Under the pieces are notes generated by a model that saw nothing but the letters and a program-made list of their open reading frames with translations, was not told the origin of the DNA and searched no databases. Positions 1 to 5,412 of a stretch of DNA of 5,412 nt are shown here, piece after piece (the stretch's first letter is position 1; each line of letters opens with the position of its first letter). A program made the position numbers and the translations under genes. The stretch covers positions 1 through 5,412 of the forward strand of contig JAAZVJ010000078.1 in NCBI GenBank assembly GCA_018623675.1, in the 5' to 3' direction. This DNA comes from Synechococcus sp. HW_metabat.54 (GTDB lineage Bacteria > Cyanobacteriota > Cyanobacteriia > PCC-6307 > Cyanobiaceae).

Positions 1-506
1 ACCACAAAACCAGCACCGGAATCCCCCTCAACCCGCTGGACCATCACACGCGAACGCATCTGAACGCCAGCTGCGCGGGCCGCCGTTTGCAGGCAGTGGA
101 TGACGGCCTCGGACCGGTTCTGCTCAGGAAACATGCGGCCATCAGGCTCCTCCACCAGAGCGAGGCCATGGTCGTCAAACCAAGCGATGGCATCACCGCA
201 GGCAAAGCGACTGAACGGACCACGCAGCGGGCGGCTCCCACGGGGGTAATGGGTCGCAAGCTCCCGGGGATCCCAGCAGGCATGGGTGACATTGCATCGC
301 CCTCCGCCACTGATTCGCACTTTTTGAAGAGGCTCTGGTGTTCCCTCCAGCACCAGAACCCTCTTCACTCCCTGCTCAGCAGCGGTGATAGCTGCCATGT
401 AACCCGCAGGGCCACCACCGACGACGATCAAATCAAAGGGAGGGCTGGAAACGTAGGGCGACTCCGTTGTTGCAGAACCGTTTTCCAGTGGGTTTGGGGC
501 CGTCAT
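1..506 (-). CDS. HI0933/YhiN-type FAD-dependent oxidoreductase, N-terminal part (3' end beyond window)
   Basis: The frame is open from an ATG at 506-504 to the left edge, giving the first 168 residues; the family is normally around 400 residues, so more than half is missing. After a 23-residue polar lead comes FDLIVVGGGPAG (residues 24-35), the Rossmann GxGxxG FAD-binding loop, then KVRISGGGRCNVTH (62-75), the family signature also present in E. coli YhiN, and DGRMFPEQ (122-129). The family is annotated as NAD(P)/FAD-dependent or 'aminoacetone oxidase-like' flavoprotein; its substrate is not settled and nothing here resolves it. The protein is probably cytosolic. The first 74 nt lie inside the end of msrB in another frame, which suggests translational coupling. 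Other possible starts are ATG 515-513, nine bases upstream in frame, and TTG 431-429, one base after the msrB stop. ATG 506 was chosen because it leaves the first beta strand intact and has a weak AGGG 11 nt upstream. The family is confident; the start is not. Confidence -1.
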   Translation of the reverse strand, partial: MTAPNPLENGSATTESPYVSSPPFDLIVVGGGPAGYMAAITAAEQGVKRVLVLEGTPEPLQKVRISGGGRCNVTHACWDPRELATHYPRGSRPLRGPFSRFACGDAIAWFDDHGLALVEEPDGRMFPEQNRSEAVIHCLQTAARAAGVQMRSRVMVQRVEGDSGAGFV

Positions 507-945
507 TGAACACATGGCCCTGGTGACCACCGCAACGACTGCAGTGGTACTCGGTGCGGGGAATGATCAACTTGAAATCTATCTTCGTGGCGATCGCTCC
601 AGGCAACCCCTGCCAAAAGCTGGGCCAACCCGTGCCGCTATCGAACTTGGCAGCGGAAGAAAACAGGGGCTGATCGCAGCCGGCGCAATGGAAGGTGCCA
701 GACCGCTTCTCGTTGTTGAGCGGGCTTGTAAACGGTGGTTCCGTCCCTTCTTGACGCAACACCCGATACGCCTCAGGGGAGAGGCGCCGTTTCCACTCCG
801 CATCGCTGAGATCCCAGGCACTGTCCTTTGCTTTCGAGGCCGCCAAAACCTGCTCTGGAGCCCGGAACACGCCAACGGATCCGGCGAAAGCACCCACCAA
901 GAGGGTGCGACGGCTGAGCAACCAGTGCTGAAGAGTTGGAGACAT
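433..945 (-). CDS. msrB: peptide-methionine (R)-S-oxide reductase, Tat-type signal, 1-Cys form
   Basis: This enzyme reduces methionine-R-sulfoxide in proteins back to methionine. The 170-residue product has the full MsrB domain (about 45-168): zinc-binding pairs C87/C90 and C135/C138, SGTGWPSF (103-110), GHVFNDGP (143-150) and the catalytic RFCNNGVAL segment with C158. The N-terminus carries SRRTLLVGAF (11-20), a twin-arginine motif followed by a hydrophobic stretch to F27 and a small-residue region near A35-A36, so export by Tat to the periplasm or thylakoid lumen is inferred. Only five cysteines exist; the resolving cysteine that E. coli MsrB has in its SGCGWPSF segment is replaced by T105, so this is a 1-Cys type. 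The ATG at 945-943 lacks a good Shine-Dalgarno, but it is the start that includes the signal. dusA lies divergently upstream; the flavoprotein gene starts within the msrB end. Family assignment is very sure; the export route is inferred. Confidence -1.
   Translation of the reverse strand: MSPTLQHWLLSRRTLLVGAFAGSVGVFRAPEQVLAASKAKDSAWDLSDAEWKRRLSPEAYRVLRQEGTEPPFTSPLNNEKRSGTFHCAGCDQPLFSSAAKFDSGTGWPSFWQGLPGAIATKIDFKLIIPRTEYHCSRCGGHQGHVFNDGPKPTGKRFCNNGVALRFQPSL
590..597. repeat. HIP1-type octamer GCGATCGC
   Basis: A perfect GCGATCGC lies within the msrB coding region. This octamer is over-represented in many cyanobacteria, but one or two copies in 5.4 kb is not diagnostic. Confidence -1.
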
Positions 946-1027
946 CAGATGACAACACCCTGATCAAGACATCTGTTCTAAGGGGCGCTCAAGACGACAC
1001 GTGACGTGCCGGAGGAAGATTGGAAGC
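946..1027. promoter_or_regulatory. divergent msrB/dusA intergenic region with an 11-bp palindrome
   Basis: This 82-bp gap must hold the promoters of both divergent genes. The clearest element is CACGTGACGTG at 998-1008, a perfect inverted repeat of 5-bp arms around one central base, placed just before the dusA ribosome binding site. A TAGAAC on the minus strand (975-980) resembles a -10 box for msrB but has no partner -35 at normal spacing. I could not define a convincing promoter in either direction, nor recognise a known regulator site such as NtcA or LexA. Confidence -1.
1011..1018 (+). promoter_or_regulatory. ribosome binding site deciding the dusA start
   Basis: GGAGGAAG is the strongest Shine-Dalgarno-like sequence seen in the window. 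It lies 9 nt before the ATG at 1028 and downstream of the longer in-frame GTG at 1001, so it supports ATG 1028 as the real start. Confidence -1.
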
Positions 1028-2044
1028 ATGCCGTCTTCACCACCTGACGATCGAGACGTCGGTCCAATCCCGGCCTGGCGATTCAGCGTGGCTCCGATGC
1101 TCGACTGCACGGATCGTCACTTCCGCGTGCTGATGCGCCAAATCAGCAGGCGGGCCCTGCTGTATTCCGAAATGGTGGTCGCTCAAGCGCTGCACCACAC
1201 CAAGCGTCGGGAACGGTTGTTGGATTTCGATCCAATCGAGCACCCCATTGCTCTGCAGATTGGAGGTGACAACCCCGAGCTCCTCGCGGAAGCCACACGC
1301 ATGGCTGCCGACTGGGGATACGACGAGATCAATCTGAACGTGGGTTGTCCCAGTCCGAGGGTGAAAGCGGGCAACTTCGGCGCCTGTTTGATGGCCGAGC
1401 CCCAGCAAGTGGCCCGCTGCGTCGAGGCGATGGCGAACGCCTCAACGCTTCCTGTCACGGTGAAACACCGGGTGGGCATCGATCATCTCGACAACGATCA
1501 ACTGCTGCAGGGATTTGTCGACCAAGTGGCCGCGGCTGGAGCCTCTCGTTTTGCTGTTCACGCCCGCAAGGCCTGGTTAGAGGGGCTTGATCCCAAACAA
1601 AACCGCACCATTCCGCCGTTGCAATACGAGCGAGTCATTGCCCTGAAGCAACGACGGCCTGATCTCACCATCGAACTCAATGGTGGGTTGGATACCCCTG
1701 AGCAATGCCTCGACGCCCTTCGGAACTGCGATGGGGCCATGGTGGGCAGAGCTGCGTATGCCCATCCCTTGCGCTGGGGCTGCATTGACCAGCTGGTTTA
1801 TGGCGAGCCCGAACGAACTGTGCGTGCCTCAGATGTGGTGTTGGGCCTGATCCCTCATGCCCAAGCCCACTTAGATCGAGGCGGACGCATCTGGGATCTC
1901 TGCCGACACTTGGTGCAACTCGTGGAGGGTGTACCGGGAGCACGGCACTGGCGACACAACCTTGGCGTCAATGCACAACGCAAGGGTGCCGATCTTGCTG
2001 TGCTGGAGGAAGCTGCCCGGCAACTCCTGGATGCCGGGCTCTAA
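1028..2044 (+). CDS. dusA: tRNA-dihydrouridine synthase A (U20/U20a type)
   Basis: This FMN enzyme uses NADPH to reduce uridine to dihydrouridine in the D-loop of tRNA, in the cytosol. From ATG 1028 the product has 338 residues, close to E. coli DusA. Motifs in order: FSVAPMLD (19-26, flavin site), NLNVGCPS (102-109) with catalytic C107, FGACLM, VKHRVGID (145-152) with the flavin-contacting lysine K146, HARKAWL (178-184), PKQNR, NGG (218-220) and VGR (239-241). The helical C-terminal tRNA-binding domain follows, with GVPGARHWR resembling DusA. HARKAWL and PKQNR point to DusA rather than DusB or DusC. Position 27 is Cys where E. coli has Trp (APMLDW). A GTG at 1001 would add nine residues, but the ribosome binding site favours 1028. 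The gene is monocistronic on this strand within the window and converges on rbp. Very confident in family and subfamily. Confidence -1.
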   Translation: MPSSPPDDRDVGPIPAWRFSVAPMLDCTDRHFRVLMRQISRRALLYSEMVVAQALHHTKRRERLLDFDPIEHPIALQIGGDNPELLAEATRMAADWGYDEINLNVGCPSPRVKAGNFGACLMAEPQQVARCVEAMANASTLPVTVKHRVGIDHLDNDQLLQGFVDQVAAAGASRFAVHARKAWLEGLDPKQNRTIPPLQYERVIALKQRRPDLTIELNGGLDTPEQCLDALRNCDGAMVGRAAYAHPLRWGCIDQLVYGEPERTVRASDVVLGLIPHAQAHLDRGGRIWDLCRHLVQLVEGVPGARHWRHNLGVNAQRKGADLAVLEEAARQLLDAGL

Positions 2045-2075
2045 GGCCAACAAACAACGCCAGATCAGGTCGACT
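2045..2075. other. 31-bp convergent gap between dusA and rbp stops, no terminator seen
   Basis: dusA ends with TAA at 2042-2044 and rbp ends with TGA at 2078-2076 on the other strand. The gap contains no GC-rich hairpin followed by a T run in either direction; the only symmetry is GTCGAC near its right end. Termination therefore probably occurs inside the opposing gene or by Rho. Confidence -1.
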
Positions 2076-2642
2076 TCAGCCTTCAGCGCCGCCGTAACCG
2101 CCGTAGCTGTCACCACCGCCATAGCTGCTGCCACCGCCGTAGCTATCGCCTTGAGGAGCACCACCGCGACGGCGACGGCTGCGACCAGCCTCATACTCAC
2201 TGCCCTGACCACCGCCACCGCCGTAACTACGGTCTTCCCAACCACGGGCCCCGGAACCACCGCCGTAACCGCCGCCACCATCGGAGCCGCCACCGCGATA
2301 ACCGCCGCCGCCGCCACCGCCATAGCCACCACGGCCACCACCGCCGCCGTAGCCGCCTCCACCGCCATAACCACCCCCACCTCCACGGCGAGGAGCGCTA
2401 CCACGGGGCTCAGCTTTGTTGATGCGAAGGGGGCGACCCATCAGCTCAACGCCTTGCAGAGCATCAATTGCAGCTGTTTCCATCGCTTCATCGGCCATTT
2501 CGATGAAGGCAAATCCCCGCTTCCGGCCAGTGTCCCGCTCGAGAGGCAGGGCGCAGTTTGTGACCTCTCCATGGGCCGCAAACAATTCAATGATGTCTTC
2601 CTGCTCTGCGCGGAAGGGCAGATTGCCGACGAAAATGCTCAC
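2076..2642 (-). CDS. rbp: single-RRM RNA-binding protein with glycine-rich RGG/YGG tail
   Basis: This is a 188-residue cyanobacterial Rbp-type protein. Residues 1-78 form one RNA-recognition motif: RNP2 is IFVGNL (3-8) and RNP1 is RGFAFIEM (42-49), with the aromatic F44 and F46 that stack on RNA. Residues 87-188 are low-complexity Gly/Tyr/Ser/Arg with RGG at 104-106 and 116-118 and a basic RSRRRRGG patch (154-161), ending in acidic SYGG units. Known relatives in Synechocystis and Anabaena are cold-induced or help localise mRNAs; the role here is inferred. The start is a GTG (2642-2640) placed exactly at the RRM's first strand, with AGGA only 2 nt before it, an unusually short spacing. argH lies 130 bp upstream on the same strand, so read-through is possible, but the structured leader suggests separate control. 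Family very certain; target RNAs unknown. Confidence -1.
   Translation of the reverse strand: MSIFVGNLPFRAEQEDIIELFAAHGEVTNCALPLERDTGRKRGFAFIEMADEAMETAAIDALQGVELMGRPLRINKAEPRGSAPRRGGGGGYGGGGGYGGGGGRGGYGGGGGGGYRGGGSDGGGGYGGGSGARGWEDRSYGGGGGQGSEYEAGRSRRRRGGAPQGDSYGGGSSYGGGDSYGGYGGAEG
2088..2384 (-). repeat. imperfect GGN trinucleotide repeat encoding the Gly/Tyr tail of Rbp
   Basis: The tail is coded almost wholly by GGC/GGT/GGA codons interrupted by TAC/TAT and AGC, so the DNA is an imperfect trinucleotide repeat. The end (2088-2141) has roughly 18-nt units encoding SYGGG-like blocks. Such tracts are prone to slippage and probably vary in length among strains. The repeat also creates long stop-free frames on the opposite strand that should not be taken as genes. 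Confidence -1.
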
Positions 2643-2643
2643 T

Positions 2644-2708
2644 TTCCTATTGGACCGTTGATGAAGAAGGCCGATGGGACCTAACCAGCCATCGGTTCAT
2701 GGTCCCAA
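2644..2708 (-). promoter_or_regulatory. rbp leader with two mutually exclusive hairpins and a short upstream frame
   Basis: Read on the minus strand, TGGGACC (2707-2701) can pair with GGTCCCA (2681-2675), with an inner AACC/GGTT stem (2697-2694 with 2686-2683). Alternatively CCGATGG (2695-2689) can pair with CCATCGG (2677-2671). The two stems share bases, so only one can form. A further GGTCC (2656-2652), next to the AGGA ribosome site, can also pair with the first GGACC. No U tract follows either stem, so an intrinsic terminator is unlikely. A 17-codon frame (ATG 2700-2698 to TAG 2649-2647) crosses the element. Pairing is seen in the sequence; a regulatory function is inferred. Confidence -1.
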
Positions 2709-2772
2709 GAGGAATCAATGGCCTTTGGCTACCTCAGCGTAGACCCAATAAGGCAGTTTGATTGCAACCGTT
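2709..2772. other. argH-rbp spacer, no clear promoter
   Basis: This is the argH-proximal half of the 130-bp gap. The minus strand has TTGCAA (2767-2762), a possible -35 element, but no matching -10 at 16-18 bp. It also carries a protein-like frame with no canonical start, ending at 2715 (see findings). No terminator for argH is visible. Confidence -1.
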
Positions 2773-4173
2773 TCAAGCCAATCGCTGTTGCCAGAGGTTC
2801 AACTGTTCTTCAACGCGCACGAAACCGGTACCACCCTCACTCACCCGGGCAGCCACCACCTGACGTGGTGCCAAAGCCTCAAACAAATCAGCCTCGAAGG
2901 CGGGATGGAACGACTTCCATTGTTCAAGGCTGAGATCCAGCAGCAAGACACCATCCTGCAAACAACGCTTCACGACGGCACCGACCATTTGATAGGCCTC
3001 ACGGAACGGCACACCCCGGGCCACCAGATAATCGGCCACATCGGTGGCGTTGGAAAAATCGGATCCCACAGCACGTTCCAAACGCTCAGGACGAAATTCC
3101 ACACCCTCCTCCATCAGGATCGCCATCGCCTCCAAGCAATCAGAGGTGGTGCGCACTGCATCAAACAGTGCTTCCTTGTCTTCCTGGAAATCCTTGTTGT
3201 AAGCCAAGGGAAGTCCCTTGATCATCGTCAACAGTCCTTGGAGATGACCAAAGACGCGTCCGCATTTACCCCGCACCAATTCAGGCACATCAGGATTCTT
3301 CTTCTGAGGCATGAGGCTGCTGCCAGTGGCACAGCGGTCGCTGAGTCGCACAAACCCGCATTCCTCACTAGCCCAAAAAATCACTTCCTCAGCCAGGCGA
3401 CTGAGGTGCACCATCACCAACGAGGCTGCGGCAGCGAACTCCACCGCAAAGTCACGATCGCTGACCGCATCGAGGCTGTTGGCGTAGATACCGTCAAAAC
3501 CCAAGGCAGCCGCAGTGCTGCGTCGGTTGATGGGAACCGGAGTGCCTGCAAGAGCAGCTGCCCCGAGGGGACAACAGTTCACACGACCACGCACGTCACA
3601 AAAACGCTGGCGATCTCGCTCGAGCATTTCCACATAGGCGAGAAGGTGGTGGGCCAAACAGACGGGTTGGGCCCGCTGCAGATGGGTGTAGCCGGGAATC
3701 AGGGTGGTGCGCTGCGCCAGGGCTTGGGCCAGCAGGGCCCGTTGAAACCGCAACACTCCTGCATCCAAGTCATCCAGGCGCCGTCGCAGCCACAGGCGCA
3801 AATCGGTACCCACCTGATCGTTGCGACTGCGGCCGGTGTGCAGCTTCTTGCCAACCGGACCTAGCAACGCAATCAGACGCCGCTCGACCGCGAAATGCAC
3901 ATCCTCGTCAGCCAAACCAGGCTGAAAACTCCCCGCGGCGGCTTCACTCCGGATCGTCTCCAAACCGGTACAAAGCTGATCAGCCTCATCAGCACTAATC
4001 ACGCCGCATTCCGCAAGCATGCGGGCATGGGCGATGGAACCGTCGAGGTCCTCCTGCAGAAGCGTGATGTCAAAACCGATGGAGGCATTGAAACGCTCAA
4101 TCGCAGGATGAAGGCCCTGATCAAAACGATCGCTCCATGTGGCGGAGCCTCCGCCCGTCACTCCCCCAGCCAT
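2773..4173 (-). CDS. argH: argininosuccinate lyase
   Basis: This enzyme catalyses the last step of arginine synthesis, splitting argininosuccinate into arginine and fumarate; the family works as a cytosolic homotetramer. The 466-residue length is normal for bacterial ArgH. Visible motifs: WSDRFDQ near 13-19, the substrate loop HTGRSRNDQ (112-120), [10 protein letters not shown] (161-170) with catalytic-site histidine H164, and the fumarase/aspartase superfamily signature [11 protein letters not shown] (284-294) carrying the catalytic serine loop, followed by KDFQEDKE (327-334). All key residues are present and the frame is intact. The first ten residues ([10 protein letters not shown]) are non-conserved glycine-rich sequence; the ATG at 4173-4171 lacks a good Shine-Dalgarno. 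The phosphatase gene lies 65 bp upstream on the same strand, so co-transcription is possible although no functional link is known. No ARG-box or leader peptide was seen. Essentially certain. Confidence -1.
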   Translation of the reverse strand: MAGGVTGGGSATWSDRFDQGLHPAIERFNASIGFDITLLQEDLDGSIAHARMLAECGVISADEADQLCTGLETIRSEAAAGSFQPGLADEDVHFAVERRLIALLGPVGKKLHTGRSRNDQVGTDLRLWLRRRLDDLDAGVLRFQRALLAQALAQRTTLIPGYTHLQRAQPVCLAHHLLAYVEMLERDRQRFCDVRGRVNCCPLGAAALAGTPVPINRRSTAAALGFDGIYANSLDAVSDRDFAVEFAAAASLVMVHLSRLAEEVIFWASEECGFVRLSDRCATGSSLMPQKKNPDVPELVRGKCGRVFGHLQGLLTMIKGLPLAYNKDFQEDKEALFDAVRTTSDCLEAMAILMEEGVEFRPERLERAVGSDFSNATDVADYLVARGVPFREAYQMVGAVVKRCLQDGVLLLDLSLEQWKSFHPAFEADLFEALAPRQVVAARVSEGGTGFVRVEEQLNLWQQRLA

Positions 4174-4238
4174 ACCGTCATCTCAACGCTGCGTGCCATC
4201 AGCTTGTCAGGCCACGGGCGCGCCCTCGGATGCACGCT
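4174..4238. other. 65-bp phosphatase-argH spacer with nested inverted repeats
   Basis: GGGCGCGCCC at 4216-4225 is a perfect 10-bp palindrome. Around it, gcgtgc (4191-4196) and gcacgc (4232-4237) are inverted copies about 35 nt apart. There is no T run on the minus strand after these, so it is not a standard intrinsic terminator. No convincing argH promoter was found. Confidence -1.
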
Positions 4239-5412
4239 TCAAGACAACGGCCTGGGAACAGACGGCAACATCACGGCCTCAGGCACCTTCAAAACCACCA
4301 TCGAGGCGTCATCCTCCAATTGGCGATCCATGCCGACGAATCGATCCAAACGGGTGAACAGCTGATCAAGGATTCCCTGGGAACCCATGCCGGAACGGCA
4401 AGCCGCTTCAAGACTCCGAATCAGCCGCTCCTCATCAAAGCGATCGCCGGCGATGCCAGGGGCCTCGGTCACCCCATCGGTGTAATAGAGCAGCACATCC
4501 CCTGGCTCCAGCACCACTTCGCCACAGCCGTACTCGGCTTCCGACTGCAAACCGATCAGTAATCCAGGCGCATCCAAACGACGAATCCTGCGCTGCTGAG
4601 CACGCCAAATCAACGGGGGATTGTGGGCTGCATTGGCATAACGCAATCGACGGCTGCGGGGATCGAAATCGGAATAGAAGAGCGTGACGAAGCGATGGGA
4701 TTGGGCCAGATCCTCCTGGGCCAATTGGTTGAGGTCGTGAAGGATGCGATCCGGGGGCAACCCGCTCAACACCTCAGCCCGCAACATGCCCCGCAACATG
4801 GTCATCAACAAACCGGCCGGCACGCCTTTCCCCATCACATCTCCCATCACCAAAGCCCAGCGACCGCGCTCTCGGCGTCGCCCCATCAGCTCGGGACGGG
4901 TGGGAATGAAGTCGTAGTAATCGCCTCCCACCTGAAAAGCCGGACGGCAGCGAGCTGCCAGTTCGACGCCCTCAATGACCGGGCAATGGTCCGGCAAGAG
5001 CTGGGCTTGAATTTCGGCGCCGATGCTGAGCTGACGATCCACCCGCTCATGGCGACGGGCCTCCTGCAGCATCAGATCATGCTCAACCGCCACACCCGTG
5101 AGGTCAGCGACCAACTGCACATTGCGACGATGCACGTCGCTCCAAACCAACGGGCCGGAGCTGCTGAACACATACAAACGACCCCATTGGCGTCCGCGAG
5201 CCACCAATGAGGTCGCAAACAATCCAGCCCGACCCAGATGACGCTGCACCAGATGGTCAAGAGCCAGAACCTGGCGCTCATCGCATCCGAAGCCTTCGAC
5301 CTTGCCTCGATCAAACGCTGCGATCTGCCGGAGCAACTCTGTCGAGCGCTGATCCGGCAGCATCTGCAACTGCTCACGCCAGATCTTTCCCTCGGCGGTG
5401 AACGGCACCAGC
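4239..5412 (-). CDS. GAF-domain PP2C/SpoIIE (RsbU-like) serine phosphatase, 5' end beyond window
   Basis: This is a metal-dependent phosphoserine/threonine phosphatase of the RsbU/SpoIIE class, which in relatives dephosphorylates anti-sigma-factor antagonists. Residue numbers here count from the codon at 5408. Residues 1 to about 110 are the C-terminal part of a GAF sensor domain, then a charged linker helix (111-140, ending in QAQLLP, typical before this catalytic domain). The PPM domain follows: GGDYYDF (161-167), MGDVMGKG (188-195), NAAHNPP (259-265), YYTDGVTEA (308-316) and the final metal-binding DDAS (366-369). All expected acidic metal ligands are present, so it should be active. The GTG at 5408-5406 is open upstream to the window edge and would cut the GAF domain in half, so it is not the real start. 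The signal sensed and the target are unknown. It is the first of three co-directional genes with argH and rbp. Confidence -1.
   Translation of the reverse strand, partial: LVPFTAEGKIWREQLQMLPDQRSTELLRQIAAFDRGKVEGFGCDERQVLALDHLVQRHLGRAGLFATSLVARGRQWGRLYVFSSSGPLVWSDVHRRNVQLVADLTGVAVEHDLMLQEARRHERVDRQLSIGAEIQAQLLPDHCPVIEGVELAARCRPAFQVGGDYYDFIPTRPELMGRRRERGRWALVMGDVMGKGVPAGLLMTMLRGMLRAEVLSGLPPDRILHDLNQLAQEDLAQSHRFVTLFYSDFDPRSRRLRYANAAHNPPLIWRAQQRRIRRLDAPGLLIGLQSEAEYGCGEVVLEPGDVLLYYTDGVTEAPGIAGDRFDEERLIRSLEAACRSGMGSQGILDQLFTRLDRFVGMDRQLEDDASMVVLKVPEAVMLPSVPRPLS
4440..4447. repeat. HIP1-type octamer GCGATCGC
   Basis: This is a second perfect GCGATCGC, inside the phosphatase gene. Its significance is as limited as that of the first copy. 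Confidence -1.

Noticed and set aside
514..963. Plus-strand open frame opposite msrB
   Set aside because: It is antisense to a strongly conserved MsrB, has no motifs and no ribosome binding site.
1001..1027. GTG at 1001 as the dusA start
   Set aside because: It would place the strong GGAGGAAG ribosome site inside the gene; the added nine residues match nothing I know in DusA proteins.
2205..2384. Regular repeats that might suggest a CRISPR array or minisatellite
   Set aside because: There are no constant repeats with unique spacers; the periodicity is three bases and is explained by glycine codons of rbp.
1929..2684. Long plus-strand open frame rich in Ala/Thr, opposite rbp
   Set aside because: It is the antisense reading of the glycine triplet repeat and the RRM gene; it overlaps the dusA end and its composition simply mirrors GGN codons. 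The minus-strand frame has clear RNP1/RNP2 motifs.
2671..2707. Leader hairpins as a rho-independent terminator of argH
   Set aside because: The sequence after the stems on the minus strand (TCGGCCTTCTTCATC) is not a proper T run, and the stems sit immediately before the rbp start, so a leader role fits better. Partial termination cannot be excluded.
2758..3864. 368-codon plus-strand open frame opposite argH
   Set aside because: It has no recognisable motif and is fully antisense to an intact ArgH with all signature loops. Long antisense frames are common in GC-rich coding DNA.
4216..4225. GGGCGCGCCC as an intrinsic terminator for the phosphatase gene
   Set aside because: A 10-bp palindrome with no loop can form at most a tiny hairpin, and no U tract follows on the minus strand.
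4623..5210. 195-codon plus-strand open frame opposite the phosphatase gene
   Set aside because: It is rich in His/Gln/Ala without any domain signature and is antisense to conserved GAF-PPM coding sequence.

Overview
The window looks like a chromosomal core-gene region of a marine picocyanobacterium, most likely Synechococcus. The evidence is high-similarity matches by eye to familiar cyanobacterial proteins (a one-RRM, glycine-tailed RNA-binding protein, an RsbU/SpoIIE-like phosphatase with a GAF domain, DusA and ArgH), a moderately high GC content estimated by eye, and dense gene packing. The gene order GAF-phosphatase, argH, rbp, dus, msrB is one I recall from Synechococcus/Prochlorococcus genomes; I could not check this. 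I see no insertion sequence, prophage, CRISPR array, tRNA, rRNA or foreign-looking island.

Layout, left to right. Positions 1-506 (minus) hold the N-terminal part of an HI0933/YhiN-type flavoprotein that runs off the left edge. It overlaps the 3' end of msrB (433-945, minus), which encodes a methionine-R-sulfoxide reductase with a Tat-like signal peptide. An 82-bp divergent gap separates msrB from dusA (1028-2044, plus), a tRNA-dihydrouridine synthase. dusA converges, with only 31 bp between stop codons, on rbp (2079-2642 plus stop at 2076, minus). A 130-bp leader with two mutually exclusive hairpins and a 17-codon upstream frame separates rbp from argH (2773-4173, minus), argininosuccinate lyase. 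A 65-bp gap separates argH from a GAF-SpoIIE phosphatase gene (4239 to the right edge, minus) whose 5' end lies outside the window.

Functionally these are mostly housekeeping genes: arginine synthesis, tRNA modification, oxidative-damage repair, RNA binding and a signalling phosphatase. On the minus strand, phosphatase, argH and rbp are co-directional and may be partly co-transcribed; msrB and the flavoprotein form a second co-directional, probably translationally coupled pair. No convincing sigma-70 promoter or intrinsic terminator could be defined.

I found no clear new biological system. The items most worth checking are the switch-like leader of rbp, the long msrB/flavoprotein coding overlap, and the apparently exported MsrB that lacks the usual resolving cysteine.
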